Position numbers and translations under genes: made by a program. The notes under the pieces were generated by a model. That model worked only from the letters and a program-made list of their open reading frames with translations. It did no database searches and was not told the origin of the DNA. From Actinacidiphila yeochonensis CN732 (GTDB lineage Bacteria; Actinomycetota; Actinomycetes; Streptomycetales; Streptomycetaceae), in contig NZ_JQNR01000005.1 in the NCBI RefSeq assembly GCF_000745345.1, positions 2,170,001 through 2,234,000 on the forward strand: DNA of 64,000 nt, read 5' to 3'. Positions 44,015-53,294 of the stretch are shown here, in pieces (the first letter of the stretch is position 1; every line of letters begins with the position of its first letter).

Positions 44015-46105
44015 ATGTCCAAGGTGAGACGTATGCCTGCTGGTAGGGCGTGGTTGGCCGCGCTCGCGGTATTGGCGCCGCTGGCGGTGGTCGGCGCGCA
44101 GGCGGCGTCGGCCGACACGTCTCCGGTCGGGGCGGCGGCCAGGAAGGACGCTGGTCCGTCAGCGAAGGGACGGGCCCCGAAACAGGCCGCCGGCTCGGGC
44201 AAGTCGGTGCGGGCGGCCGCGGAGACCGCGACGACGGGACGCGGAGGCAGGCGACGCCCCGGGATGGCGCCGCTTCCCGACTCCCAGGGCTCTTCGGCCG
44301 TGACCACGTCGCTTCCCGGCTCCCAGGACCCGTCGGCCGCGACCCCGCCTCCTCAGCCCCCGACGGTGACCTCGGCCGTGTACGAGGAGTGCGCGGCGGC
44401 GGACGGCACCGGCTGTCCCGTGGACGGAGCGGTGGGCGTGCCCGGCACCTTCACCGTCACGCCGGGCGCCGGCGACGTGCAGACCTACACATACGCGCTG
44501 GACAACGGCCCGGTCACGAGCGTCGCCGCCTCGGGCCCGACGCTCACGCTGGAGCTCACGCCGACCGAGGTGGGCATGAACGTCCTCACCGTCCACACCA
44601 CCGACACGGCCGGCGACGTGTCCGATCCCACGTCGTACTACTTCGACGTGGCCGCCGGCGCGCCGCCCGTCGGCGTGTGGTCCTTCGACGAGGGAAGCGG
44701 CACGACAGCCGCGGACTCGTCCGGCGGAGGCCACGCCGCCGTGCTGGCCGACGGAGCGGGATGGTCCGCGCTCGGCCGCGTGGGAAGCGCCCTGTCCACC
44801 AGCCCGACGGACGCCACGCCCGGCGGCTACGCCTCCGTACCGAGCCAGGACTTCACCGGCCTCGACACCTCGGAGTCGTTCACGATCTCCGCGTGGGCGC
44901 GCCTGACGGACGCCTCCCGCGACGCGGTGGTGGTCTCCCAGGCGGGCGCCAACGGATCGTCCTTCGCCCTTTCCTACTCGGCCGCAGCCCACACCTGGAG
45001 CTTCGACCGCTCCACGTCCGACGCGGACTCGCCCACCGTGGTGGGTTCCACGGCTGTGGCGCAGGCGCAGGTCGGTGTCTGGACCCAGCTGATGGGCGTC
45101 TACGACAAGAACGCCCGGACGATCCAGCTGTACGTCAACGGCGTCGTCCAGGGCGCGCCGACCTCCTTCACCACCCCGTGGAAGGGCAGCGGCGACCTGG
45201 AGTTCGGCCGCGGCCTGGCCAACGGCGGTTACCAGGACTACTTCTCCGGTCAGATCGACCAGGTCGAGCTGTGGAACCGGGTCGTCTCCCCGCAGGACAT
45301 CGAGGGGCAGCAGACGATGGCGGCCGCGGGTTCCTCGGACGACGACACACCGGCCCTCGCCGGTGAGTGGGACCTGGGCGACGGCTCGGGCACCGCCGCC
45401 ACCGACTCCTCCGGCTACGGTCGGAACGCCACCCTCGGCAGCGGCGCGGCCTGGACGGACGACGCCAGCGGCGCCAGGGGCGGCGTCCTGAGCCTGAACG
45501 GGGACGCCACCTCGTACGCCTCCGTCCCCGGCCCGGTGGTCGACGGCCAGGGCGACTTCACCGTCTCCGTCTGGGCGTACGTCGACGGTTCGGCGGTATC
45601 CGACACCAGCACCGAGCACACCATGCGCATCGTCGGCCAGTCCGGCGCCGCGAGTGACTCGTGGGGCCTCTGGTACACGAAGGCCGCGGGGGCCTCGGAG
45701 GGATCCTGGGTCTTCGGCCGCACCGCCGCCGACTCGACCTCCGCCGCCACGGTGACCTCCAGTGGCGGCGACCCGACCGCCGGCAGCGGCGCGCAGACCG
45801 ACACGTGGACGATGCTGACCGGTGTCTACGACGCCGAGCACCACCGCGTCGAACTCTTCGTGAACGGCGTTTCGGTGAACCCCGGAACCGACGACACCGG
45901 CAGCGCGCAGACCGGTGGGGGCACGCACTTCGACTGGCAGCCGTGGCAGGCCGCCGGCCCCCTCTCCATCGGACGCGGCCGCACCGCGAGCGGCGGCTAC
46001 GGCGACGCGATGACCGGCATGGTCAGCGGGCTGCAGATGTGGACGGGGCAGGTGTCGGCGAGCGACGTGTTCCTGCTCTACCTCGGTATCCCGGTGCCGT
46101 CCTGA
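44015..46105 (+). CDS. secreted protein with two LamG-like domains
   Basis: This encodes 696 residues from ATG 44015 (RBS GGGTGGGG); an in-frame extension from 43787 runs through the promoter region and was rejected. A signal peptide (about 1-33, ending ASA) is followed by a basic linker. A short Ig-like unit (about 120-215) follows. Two LamG/concanavalin-like units span about 218-430 and 445-690. Each starts with W-S-F-D-E-G-S-G-T or W-D-L-G-D-G-S-G-T, then DSSGxGxxA. Each ends with the conserved LxFGRG or LSIGRG and the GQIDQVELW or GMVSGLQMW strand. LamG domains usually bind glycans or proteins; no catalytic domain is present. No anchor is visible. Binding partner unknown. Confidence 0.82.
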   Translation: MSKVRRMPAGRAWLAALAVLAPLAVVGAQAASADTSPVGAAARKDAGPSAKGRAPKQAAGSGKSVRAAAETATTGRGGRRRPGMAPLPDSQGSSAVTTSLPGSQDPSAATPPPQPPTVTSAVYEECAAADGTGCPVDGAVGVPGTFTVTPGAGDVQTYTYALDNGPVTSVAASGPTLTLELTPTEVGMNVLTVHTTDTAGDVSDPTSYYFDVAAGAPPVGVWSFDEGSGTTAADSSGGGHAAVLADGAGWSALGRVGSALSTSPTDATPGGYASVPSQDFTGLDTSESFTISAWARLTDASRDAVVVSQAGANGSSFALSYSAAAHTWSFDRSTSDADSPTVVGSTAVAQAQVGVWTQLMGVYDKNARTIQLYVNGVVQGAPTSFTTPWKGSGDLEFGRGLANGGYQDYFSGQIDQVELWNRVVSPQDIEGQQTMAAAGSSDDDTPALAGEWDLGDGSGTAATDSSGYGRNATLGSGAAWTDDASGARGGVLSLNGDATSYASVPGPVVDGQGDFTVSVWAYVDGSAVSDTSTEHTMRIVGQSGAASDSWGLWYTKAAGASEGSWVFGRTAADSTSAATVTSSGGDPTAGSGAQTDTWTMLTGVYDAEHHRVELFVNGVSVNPGTDDTGSAQTGGGTHFDWQPWQAAGPLSIGRGRTASGGYGDAMTGMVSGLQMWTGQVSASDVFLLYLGIPVPS

Positions 46106-46138
46106 ACCGTGCCCGCGGACGCGGTTGACCTCTGCGGC

Positions 46139-46173
46139 GATCGGCTCCTCACACATCCGGCGAGGAGCCGATC
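46139..46173 (+). terminator. first terminator hairpin after the LamG gene
   Basis: GATCGGCTCCTC (46139-46150) and GAGGAGCCGATC (46162-46173) are perfect 12-bp arms, 34 nt after the stop. Confidence 0.65.
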
Positions 46174-46217
46174 CGCGGTTCGGTGACCTCGCGGCGGTGG
46201 GTTGGCGGTAGGGCGAG

Positions 46218-46251
46218 GCCCCGCCAGGCACGGCGTCCTGGCGGGGCTTTT
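46218..46251 (+). terminator. classical intrinsic terminator with T-run
   Basis: GCCCCGCCAGG (46218-46228) pairs with CCTGGCGGGGC (46237-46247), loop of 8 nt, followed directly by TTTT (46248-46251). It is the second of two hairpins after the LamG gene and the clearest intrinsic terminator in the window. Confidence 0.8.
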
Positions 46252-46699
46252 GCATGGGCGGCGGCAGTGGCCTGACGGGAGCTGACGGGACCTGACGGGG
46301 GAGGTCCGCGTACGGTTGCTGCGACGGCTGAGGCGGGGAGAGGGCTGGCGGCCTTCTGTCGGAACCGGCGGCCGTGGCAGAGGTGTTCGCGGCCCTGGAC
46401 CAGCTCCCCCGTGCGGGCCGGAGCAGGCCCGGGAGCTGCCCGGGCCCGTTGTGCGGGCACCGCCGTGGACGGCGGGGGAGTGCCGGAGCCCGCCGACGTG
46501 GCGGCCTGTTCGTCGACACCTGCCGGGGCGGGCGGCGCCGTTGGTGCTCCATGGCCACCTGTGGCAGCACGGTGGAGAAGGCCGCGCCCAAGGCGCGCGC
46601 CGGGGGCGTGGAGTGACGCGCCCGTGAGGCGGTGCGGGCGGCGCACCGGTGCCGGGAAGCGCCGGGGGCGGGGCGGGTCCGGCGGCTACGCTCAGCGGC
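46252..46699. other. intergenic region upstream of metB
   Basis: No gene was recognised. Three tandem 10-nt units CTGACGGGA occur at 46271-46300. No SAM or cobalamin riboswitch pattern was recognised before metB. Confidence 0.4.
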
Positions 46700-47881
46700 A
46701 TGAACGAGACCGAGCACGGCACGCGGCCCGACTCCCCCCACGCGTACCGGCACTTCGAGACCCTGGCCATCCACGCCGGGCAGCCCGCGGACGCGCAGAC
46801 CGGCGCGGTCGTGACCCCGATCTACCAGGTGTCGACGTACAAGCAGGACGGAGTCGGCGGGCTGCGCGGCGGCTACGAGTACAGCCGGTCGGCCAACCCC
46901 ACCCGCAGCGCGCTGGAGGAGAGCCTCGCGGCGCTGGAGAGCGGCCGGCGCGGCCTCGCCTTCGCCTCCGGCCTGGCCGCCGAGGACTGCCTGCTGCGCA
47001 CCCTGCTGAAGCCCGGCGACCACGTCGTCATCCCCAACGACGCCTACGGCGGCACCTTCCGGCTCTTCGCGAAGGTCGTGGAGCGCTGGGGCGTGCGGTG
47101 GTCGGTCGCGGACACCTCCGACCCGCGGGCGGTGCGCGAGGCGCTGCGCCCCGAGACCCGGGTGCTGTGGGTGGAGACGCCGTCCAACCCGCTGCTGGGC
47201 ATCAGCGACATCGAGGCGCTGGCCGGGGTGGCCCGGGAGGCGGGGGTGCGGCTGGTGGTCGACAACACCTTCGCCAGCCCCTACCTCCAGCAGCCGCTCC
47301 AACTCGGCGCGGACGTCGTGGTGCACTCCACCACCAAGTACATGGGCGGCCACTCCGACGTGGTCGGCGGCGCCCTCGTCACCTCCGACGCCGGGCTCGG
47401 CGAGGAACTCGCCTACCACCAGAACGCGATGGGCGCGGTCGCCGGGCCGTTCGACGCCTGGCTGGTGATGCGCGGGGCGAAGACGCTCGCGGTGCGGATG
47501 GACCGGCACTGCGAGAACGCCACCCGGGTCGCCGAGATGCTGGCCGGCCACCCCAAGGTGAGCCAGGTCTACTACCCGGGCCTGGCCGAGCACCCCGGAC
47601 ACGAGGTGGCCGCGAAGCAGATGAAGGCGTTCGGCGGGATGGTGTCCTTCCGGGTGCGCGGCGGCGAGGAGGCGGCCGTCGCGGTCTGCGACCGGGCCGA
47701 GCTCTTCACCCTCGGCGAGTCGCTGGGCGGCGTCGAGTCGCTGATCGAGCACCCCGGACGGATGACGCACGCCTCGGCGGCCGGCTCCCCGCTGGAGGTT
47801 CCGGCGGACCTGGTGCGGGTCTCGGTCGGCATCGAGGCCGCCGACGACCTCCTGGCCGACCTCCGCCAGGCCCTCGGCTGA
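46700..47881 (+). CDS. metB: cystathionine gamma-synthase
   Basis: This encodes 393 residues from ATG 46700. It is a Cys/Met-metabolism PLP enzyme. Seen are FETLAIHAGQPADAQTGAVV, YQVSTYKQDG, YEYSRSANPTRSALEESLA and FASGLAAEDC (phosphate-cup region). The lysine motif HSTTKYMGGHSDVVGGALV carries the Schiff-base Lys, and the C-terminal LFTLGESLGGVESLIEHPG is present. The family includes cystathionine beta- and gamma-lyases. The Tyr/Arg residues in YSRSANPTR and the E-S-L-I-E-H-P motif are shared, so gamma-lyase cannot be excluded. It stands alone on its strand. Confidence 0.85.
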   Translation: MNETEHGTRPDSPHAYRHFETLAIHAGQPADAQTGAVVTPIYQVSTYKQDGVGGLRGGYEYSRSANPTRSALEESLAALESGRRGLAFASGLAAEDCLLRTLLKPGDHVVIPNDAYGGTFRLFAKVVERWGVRWSVADTSDPRAVREALRPETRVLWVETPSNPLLGISDIEALAGVAREAGVRLVVDNTFASPYLQQPLQLGADVVVHSTTKYMGGHSDVVGGALVTSDAGLGEELAYHQNAMGAVAGPFDAWLVMRGAKTLAVRMDRHCENATRVAEMLAGHPKVSQVYYPGLAEHPGHEVAAKQMKAFGGMVSFRVRGGEEAAVAVCDRAELFTLGESLGGVESLIEHPGRMTHASAAGSPLEVPADLVRVSVGIEAADDLLADLRQALG

Positions 47882-48087
47882 GCGCGTAGGACCACGGGGG
47901 CGCGGGCCCGGCCGGCATATATCCGTCGGGTGGCGGTTCGGCGGCCCGTCCGGTGGGGACCGCCGTCCGGCGTCACCGGTCCGCCGTCACCGGTCCGGCG
48001 GGACGGGCCACGGTGAAAGCAGCCGGTCCGCCGTCCCCAGGCGGGTCTTTGCGCGGGTCTTCCCGGGTCTCCGCCCGGGTGGATGTA

Positions 48088-48127
48088 CAGGCTGGACTGC
48101 GCACCTTGCCGTGCGCAGTCCAGCCTG
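48088..48127. promoter_or_regulatory. 17-bp-arm palindromic operator before marR-MFS operon
   Basis: CAGGCTGGACTGCGCAC (48088-48104) and GTGCGCAGTCCAGCCTG (48111-48127) are perfect reverse complements around CTTGCC, ending 14 nt before the MarR ATG. The length and location suggest an autoregulatory MarR site overlapping the promoter or RBS, rather than a terminator for metB 200 nt upstream. Confidence 0.7.
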
Positions 48128-48141
48128 CGTACTCTGGCGGC

Positions 48142-48588
48142 ATGGCAGAGATCAGCGGGGTGTCCGAATCCGCCGTCACGGCGGGCCGCGAGGTCCGCAC
48201 GGTGTTCAGCAGGCTGCGGCGGCGGCTGCGCGACACGTACGACCCGACCGGCCTCACCACGTCCCAGTCCTCGGCGCTGAGCCAGCTGGACCGCGAGGGC
48301 GAGACCACGCTGACCGGGCTCGCCGCCGCGGAACGGGTCAGGCACCAGTCCATGGCCTCCGTCGTCGGCGTGCTGGAGGAGCGCGGCCTGGTCGAGCGGC
48401 GCCCCGACCCGGCCGACGGGCGCAGGCAGCTGATCTCGGTCAGCGCGGCCGGCCGGGCGTTCCTCGCCGACCGGCGCCACGCCAGCCAGGAGTGGCTGAC
48501 CCGCGTACTGGAGGAGCACTTCACCGAGGCCGAACGGCGGACCGTCGTCGACGCGATGGCCCTGCTCGACCGGCTGAACCGGCTGTGA
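48142..48588 (+). CDS. MarR-family regulator of the downstream exporter
   Basis: This encodes 148 residues from ATG 48142. The winged-helix core shows YDPTGLTTSQSSALSQLDRE, LTGLAAAERVRHQSMASVVG (recognition helix) and LEERGLVERRPDPADGRRQL (wing, with the typical D-x-R). The stop overlaps the GTG of the MFS gene (GTGA), so the two are translationally coupled. The long palindrome just upstream is the likely operator. Ligand unknown, probably a drug or phenolic compound. Confidence 0.88.
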   Translation: MAEISGVSESAVTAGREVRTVFSRLRRRLRDTYDPTGLTTSQSSALSQLDREGETTLTGLAAAERVRHQSMASVVGVLEERGLVERRPDPADGRRQLISVSAAGRAFLADRRHASQEWLTRVLEEHFTEAERRTVVDAMALLDRLNRL

Positions 48589-50201
48589 ACGCCGTGCTCC
48601 ACCGGCTGATACGCGCCACCCGGCGCGGCGGCGCCGGCAGCGGGAAGAGCAGCGGGAAGGGCGGCGGGGCCGACTCGGGGAAGGGTGCGCCGGCCGGGGC
48701 GTTCGACCGGCGGCTGCTCGCGCCGATGATGCTCGGCTCGATACTGAACCCGGTCAACTCCTCGATCATCGCCGTGGCCCTGGTGCCGATCGGCGCCGCG
48801 TTCGGGGCGCCGCCGTCGCAGACCGCGTGGCTGATCTCGGCGCTCTACCTCGCCACCTCGATCGGGCAGCCCGTGGTCGGGCGGCTCATCGACCTGTTCG
48901 GCCCGCGCCGGCTCTTCCTGGCCGGCACCGCGCTGACCGGCGTGGCCGGCGTCGTCGGGGTGCTCGCGCCCGACCTGGGGGTGCTGATCGCCGCACGGGT
49001 GCTGCTGGGCTTCGGCACCTGCGCCGGCTACCCGGCGGCCATGAACCTGATCCGCAGCGAGGCCCGGCGCACCGGCCAGGACAGCCCCGCCGGAGTGCTC
49101 ACCGCCCTGGCGGTCACCACGCAGACCATCTCCGTCATCGGCCCCTCCCTCGGCGGCCTGCTCATCGGCCTCGGCGGCTGGCGCGCCACCATGGCCGTCA
49201 ACGTGCCGCTGGCCGCGGCCGGACTGCTCCTCGGCGCGCTGCGACTGCCGCGCACGGAACCGGCCGAGCGAGGCAAGCGGGGTGAGCGGGCCGATGGCGG
49301 CGAGGGGGCCGAACGAGCCCGGGGCGGCGCCGTGGCCCAGCTGGACCTGCCCGGGATGGGGTTCTTCGCGGCGACGCTGGTCAGCCTGCTGCTCTTCCTG
49401 ATGCACCCGGCCGCCGACCGCTGGTACCTGCCGGTGGTGACCGTCCTGGCCGCCGCCGCCTTCACCCGGCGCGAACTCGGCTCCCCCCAGCCCTTCATCG
49501 ACCTGCGGGTCCTCGGCGGCAACGTGCCGCTGCTCGTCACCTACACCCGGGCGCTGCTCGCGTACGTGGTGTCGTACGCGGTGCTCTTCGGCTTCACCCA
49601 GTGGCTGGAGGAGGGACGGGGACTGACCGCCTCGAAGGCCGGGCTGGCGCTGCTGCCGCTCTTCCTGACCGGGATCGCGGTCTCCACCGCCACCGGGCGC
49701 CGGGCGGGCGTGCGGGGGAAGTTCCTGGTCGGCGCGGCCGGGCAGATCGTGGCGTGCGTCATGATGCTGTTCCTGGGCGCGCACAGCTCCGTGTGGCTGC
49801 TGGTGGCGGTCGCCGCCGTCTTCGGCGTCCCGCAGGGCCTGAACAGCCTGGCGCTCCAGAACTCCGTCTACTTCCAGGCGGACCCGGAACGGCTCGGCTC
49901 CTCCGCCGGGTTGCTGCGCACGTTCGGGTACCTGGGCGCGATCACCGCCTCCACCGCGAACAGCGCCGTCTACCGGCACCGGGCCGACACCGCCGGCATG
50001 CACCGGCTGGCGCTGGTCATGCTCGCGGCCGGGGCGCTGTTCCTGCTGGTCACCGTCTTCGACCGCGGCCTGGGTCGGATCGGCGCCCCGGCCCGACCGG
50101 CACGGTCGGTCCCGCCGACCCAGCCGTCTTCGCAGGCACCGTCCGCCGGTGAAGAGCGGCAGCAGCCCGGCCAGGAGCCCGAGCCGCCGCGCGGTCCCTG
50201 A
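48585..50201 (+). CDS. MFS efflux transporter in MarR operon
   Basis: This encodes 538 residues from GTG 48585. A short basic Gly/Ser-rich N terminus precedes about 12-14 helices. Visible are RRLLAPMMLGSILNPVNSSI (helix 1), motif A-like GRLIDLFGPRRLFLAG and motif C-like ISVIGPSLGGLLIGLGGW. A hydrophilic loop rich in Glu/Arg/Gly (about 218-245) lies between the halves. The C-terminal 45 residues are Pro/Ser/Gln-rich. The family exports drugs. It is regulated with the coupled MarR gene, and a cysteine-hydrolase-like gene follows 89 bp later in the same direction. Confidence 0.86.
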   Translation: MNAVLHRLIRATRRGGAGSGKSSGKGGGADSGKGAPAGAFDRRLLAPMMLGSILNPVNSSIIAVALVPIGAAFGAPPSQTAWLISALYLATSIGQPVVGRLIDLFGPRRLFLAGTALTGVAGVVGVLAPDLGVLIAARVLLGFGTCAGYPAAMNLIRSEARRTGQDSPAGVLTALAVTTQTISVIGPSLGGLLIGLGGWRATMAVNVPLAAAGLLLGALRLPRTEPAERGKRGERADGGEGAERARGGAVAQLDLPGMGFFAATLVSLLLFLMHPAADRWYLPVVTVLAAAAFTRRELGSPQPFIDLRVLGGNVPLLVTYTRALLAYVVSYAVLFGFTQWLEEGRGLTASKAGLALLPLFLTGIAVSTATGRRAGVRGKFLVGAAGQIVACVMMLFLGAHSSVWLLVAVAAVFGVPQGLNSLALQNSVYFQADPERLGSSAGLLRTFGYLGAITASTANSAVYRHRADTAGMHRLALVMLAAGALFLLVTVFDRGLGRIGAPARPARSVPPTQPSSQAPSAGEERQQPGQEPEPPRGP

Positions 50202-50290
50202 CCACGGCCCGCAGGCCGCGCTGTCCGGGGCCCGCCCCCATCCCCGTCCCCTCTTTCGCCGTTCCCCCGCTTCCCGAGAGGTACCGCACG

Positions 50291-50863
50291 ATGACGACCC
50301 AGGCGCCCGCCGCCCCGCGCTCCGCCCTGCTCGTGATGGACATCCAGCAGGCCATGGCCGGCCGCGTCCCCGACCCCGCCTACATCCCGCGGCTCAGCCA
50401 GGCCGTCGAGGCGGCCCGCACGGCCGGCGTCCCCGTGGTGCACGTGGTGCTCGGCTTCCGCCCCGGCCACCCCGACGCCAGCCCCGCCAACGCCATCTTC
50501 GGCGCGCTGCCGCCGACCGCCTTCACCCCTGACGACCCGGGCGCCGCCATCCACCCCGACGTCGCCCCGCGGGCCGGCGAGACGGTGGTGACCAAGAAGC
50601 GGGTCAGCGCCTTCACCGGCAGCGACCTCGAACTGGTGCTGCGCTCGACCGGCGTCGGCCACCTGGTGCTGACCGGCATCGCCACCAGCGGAGTCGTCCT
50701 GTCGACGCTGCGTCAGGCCGCCGACCTCGACTACCGGATCACCGTGCTCGCCGACGGCTGCGCCGACCCCGACCCCGAGGTCCACCGGGTGCTGACCGAG
50801 AAGGTCTTCCCGCGCCAGGCCGAGGTCACCACCGTCGACGCCTGGGCCGCCTCCCTCGGCTGA
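50291..50863 (+). CDS. isochorismatase-like hydrolase without the usual catalytic cysteine
   Basis: This encodes 190 residues from ATG 50291 (RBS GAGAGG). The family's catalytic aspartate is in LLVMDIQQAM and the lysine in VVTKKRVSAF. The nucleophile position, normally Cys in a T-x-x-C-V-x-x-T context, reads GIATSGVVLSTLRQAADLDY, with Val. Cysteine-less members include true isochorismatases, whereas nicotinamidases and N-carbamoyl hydrolases need Cys. An isochorismatase-type or non-amidase role is therefore more likely. Its place after a MarR/MFS pair suggests modification or breakdown of the same compound. Confidence 0.8.
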   Translation: MTTQAPAAPRSALLVMDIQQAMAGRVPDPAYIPRLSQAVEAARTAGVPVVHVVLGFRPGHPDASPANAIFGALPPTAFTPDDPGAAIHPDVAPRAGETVVTKKRVSAFTGSDLELVLRSTGVGHLVLTGIATSGVVLSTLRQAADLDYRITVLADGCADPDPEVHRVLTEKVFPRQAEVTTVDAWAASLG

Positions 50864-50943
50864 CCCCACCCCCGACCCCGTCCCGGCCCGCCCTGCCCCG
50901 CCACCGGCGGAGCCGGGCCGGGCTCAGCGCGTGTCCAGCGCGC

Positions 50944-51456
50944 TCAGGCTCTGTTGTCGAGCGGGTCGCGCTCGGCTCCTTCCCGCTGGGTGACCCCCGA
51001 ATACCACTCCGCGAGCGAGACGTTGAACCGGGCCAGCAGGGCGGTGAACACCTGTCGCTCCTCGTCCGACCACTCCTCCGTCACCTCGCGCATCAGTTCG
51101 CGCCGCGAGTCGCGCACCTCCTCCAGCCGGCCCCGGCCGCGCGGCGACAGGGCGAGGACGACGGCCCGCCCGTCCTCCGGGTGGGAGGTGCGCTTGACCA
51201 GGCCGGTGTCGACCAGCGGAGCGACCTGGCGGGTGACCGTCGAGGAGTCGATGCCCATGGCCTCGGCGAGCGCCTTGACGCCCATCGGACCCTCGTGGTC
51301 GAGCCGGTTGAGCAGGAGGTAGGCCGCACGGTCCATCGAGTTGCGGGCCCTGCCCACCCCGCCGAGGCGGGTCTGCTCGGCGCGGCGGGCGAAGAGGGCG
51401 ACCTGGTGCTGGAGGCGCTCAAGAAGGTCGTCCGAGGTCTCCGGAGAGTTGGACAT
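50944..51456 (-). CDS. MarR-family transcriptional regulator
   Basis: This encodes 170 residues from ATG 51456. DNA-binding core: RAAYLLLNRLDHEGPMGVKA, MGIDSSTVTRQVAPLVDTG and VKRTSHPEDGRAVVLALSPR, a full MarR winged helix. The long C-terminal dimerisation helix includes EEWSDEERQVFTALLARFN. It is divergent from ilvA. Its upstream sequence has about three GTCGGTGGTA-type 10-nt repeats (about 51486-51520). Targets unknown; it is distinct in sequence from the MarR protein at 48142. Confidence 0.86.
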   Translation of the reverse strand: MSNSPETSDDLLERLQHQVALFARRAEQTRLGGVGRARNSMDRAAYLLLNRLDHEGPMGVKALAEAMGIDSSTVTRQVAPLVDTGLVKRTSHPEDGRAVVLALSPRGRGRLEEVRDSRRELMREVTEEWSDEERQVFTALLARFNVSLAEWYSGVTQREGAERDPLDNRA

Positions 51457-51898
51457 GGCCTGGAAACTCGCGTTCTGTCGTCGGCGTCGGTGGTTGTCGG
51501 TGGTAGTCGGTGGTAGTCGGGCGGGTCGGGGTGCTGCTCGTCGTGCCTCTCGTGGTGCGGTCGCCGCCGGGGGCTTCGGCGGCGGGTGCGCCCGGAAGAG
51601 CAGGGGACGCGCCGGAAGTTGTGAGAAGAGTACGCGGACCCGGTGGCAAGGGGGCGTCTCTCGGCACTTATGTCCGGTGGGTAGGGGGTTCCGCGGCGGC
51701 GCGGCCGCCTTGAGCACCGGTCGCGGCCGTCTGACCAGGCGCCTCCACCGCCCAGCGCCCACACCCCTCCGGTCCGCCCTGGCCGCCGCGCCGGTCCCGT
51801 CGGTCTCGGCAGCCCCTCCCGTACCGGTGGACCCGTCCGTCCCACGCGCTGCCGCCCGGTGCCGTCGGGTGGCAGCAGCGGGCTGCCAGACTGGGACC
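51457..51898. other. divergent region between marR and ilvA
   Basis: No gene was recognised, although frames are open on the plus strand through it. Short GTCGGTGGTA direct repeats occur around 51486-51520 next to the MarR start. The rest is GC-rich without clear structure. Confidence 0.4.
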
Positions 51899-53119
51899 AT
51901 GGACCACAAGCTGCCCCAGACCGTCACGCTCGACGACGTCCGCGGGGCACACAAGATGCTCTCGGGGGTGGCCCGGGTGACGCCCATGGAGGGCTCCCGG
52001 CACCTGTCGTCGCTCGTCGGCGGCCCCGTGCTCTTCAAGTGCGAGAACCTCCAGCGCACCGGCTCGTTCAAGATCCGCGGCGCCTACGTGCGGATCGCCG
52101 GCCTGCGCCCGGAGGAGCGGGCGGCGGGCGTGGTCGCCGCCAGCGCCGGCAACCACGCGCAGGGCGTGGCGCTGGCCGCGTCGCTGCTGGGCGTCCGGTC
52201 CACCGTCTTCATGCCGGTCGGCGCGCCGCTGCCGAAGATCGCCGCCACTCGTGAGTACGGCGCCGAGGTGCGGCTGTCCGGCGCGGTCGTCGACGAGACG
52301 CTGCGCGCGGCGACCGCCTACGCCGAGGAGACGGGGGCGGTCTTCATCCACCCCTTCGACCACCCCGACATCATCGCGGGGCAGGGCACCGTCGGCCTGG
52401 AGATCCTGGAGCAGTGCCCCGAGGTGCGCACGGTCCTGGTCGGCATCGGCGGCGGCGGGCTCGCGGCCGGCGTGGCCCTGGCGATCAAGGCGCTGCGGCC
52501 CGAGGTGCGGGTGGTGGGGGTGCAGGCGGCCGGCGCCGCGGCCTACCCGCCCTCGCTGGCCGCCGGGCGCCCGGTGACCGTCGGCTCGATCGCCACCATG
52601 GCCGACGGGATCATGGTCGGCCGCCCCGGCGACGTGCCGTTCGCCCTCGTCCGGGACCTGGTCGACGAGGTGGTGACGGTCTCGGAGGACGCGCTGGCCG
52701 CGGCGCTGCTGCTCTGCCTGGAGCGGGCCAAGATGGTGGTGGAGCCGGCCGGGGCGAGTCCGGTGGCGGCGCTGCTGTCGAGGCCCGAGACGTTCCAGGG
52801 GCCGCTGGTGGCGGTGCTGTCCGGCGGGAACATCGACCCGCTGCTGATGCAGCGCATCCTGCGGCACGGCATGTCGGCGGCCGGCCGCTACCTGTCCCTG
52901 CGGGTGCGGCTGACCGACCGCCCCGGCGCCCTGGCGACGCTGCTGGGGGTGCTGTCCGAGGCCGACGCCAACGTGCTCGACGTCAGCCACGTGCGCACCG
53001 ACCCCCGGCTCGGGCTCGCCGAGGCCGAGGTCGAGCTGCACCTGGAGACGAAGGGCCCCGAGCACCGGGCCGCGGTGGCCGTCGCGCTGGAGCAGGCCGG
53101 GTACACCGTCACCGGCTGA
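51899..53119 (+). CDS. ilvA: threonine ammonia-lyase (deaminase) with ACT domain
   Basis: This encodes 406 residues from ATG 51899. The PLP domain shows the Schiff-base lysine in NLQRTGSFKIRGAY, ASAGNHAQGVALAA, HPFDHPDIIAGQGTVGLEIL, the phosphate-binding glycine loop VGIGGGGLAAGVALA and LSGGNIDPLL. A C-terminal ACT-like domain (about 335-406: LSLRVRLTDRPGALATLLGV, then ANVLDVSHVRT) suggests allosteric control. This short form with one ACT unit is the catabolic/TdcB-like or actinobacterial IlvA type. It makes 2-oxobutyrate from threonine. Confidence 0.88.
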   Translation: MDHKLPQTVTLDDVRGAHKMLSGVARVTPMEGSRHLSSLVGGPVLFKCENLQRTGSFKIRGAYVRIAGLRPEERAAGVVAASAGNHAQGVALAASLLGVRSTVFMPVGAPLPKIAATREYGAEVRLSGAVVDETLRAATAYAEETGAVFIHPFDHPDIIAGQGTVGLEILEQCPEVRTVLVGIGGGGLAAGVALAIKALRPEVRVVGVQAAGAAAYPPSLAAGRPVTVGSIATMADGIMVGRPGDVPFALVRDLVDEVVTVSEDALAAALLLCLERAKMVVEPAGASPVAALLSRPETFQGPLVAVLSGGNIDPLLMQRILRHGMSAAGRYLSLRVRLTDRPGALATLLGVLSEADANVLDVSHVRTDPRLGLAEAEVELHLETKGPEHRAAVAVALEQAGYTVTG

Positions 53120-53294
53120 CGCGCCGTCGGCAGCCGGCCCGTCGGCGGGGAGTCCATGAGAACACCCGCCGCCGTGTCGGCAGAACCGTTCCGGCGGCCT
53201 CGCGTTCGGCCGTTCAGCCACTGGGTCGTTCGGCAGTACGGCCGCCTGGTCGCCCTGCCGCCGGGCCGACGGGGCTCGTACGGTCCTGGGAGCG

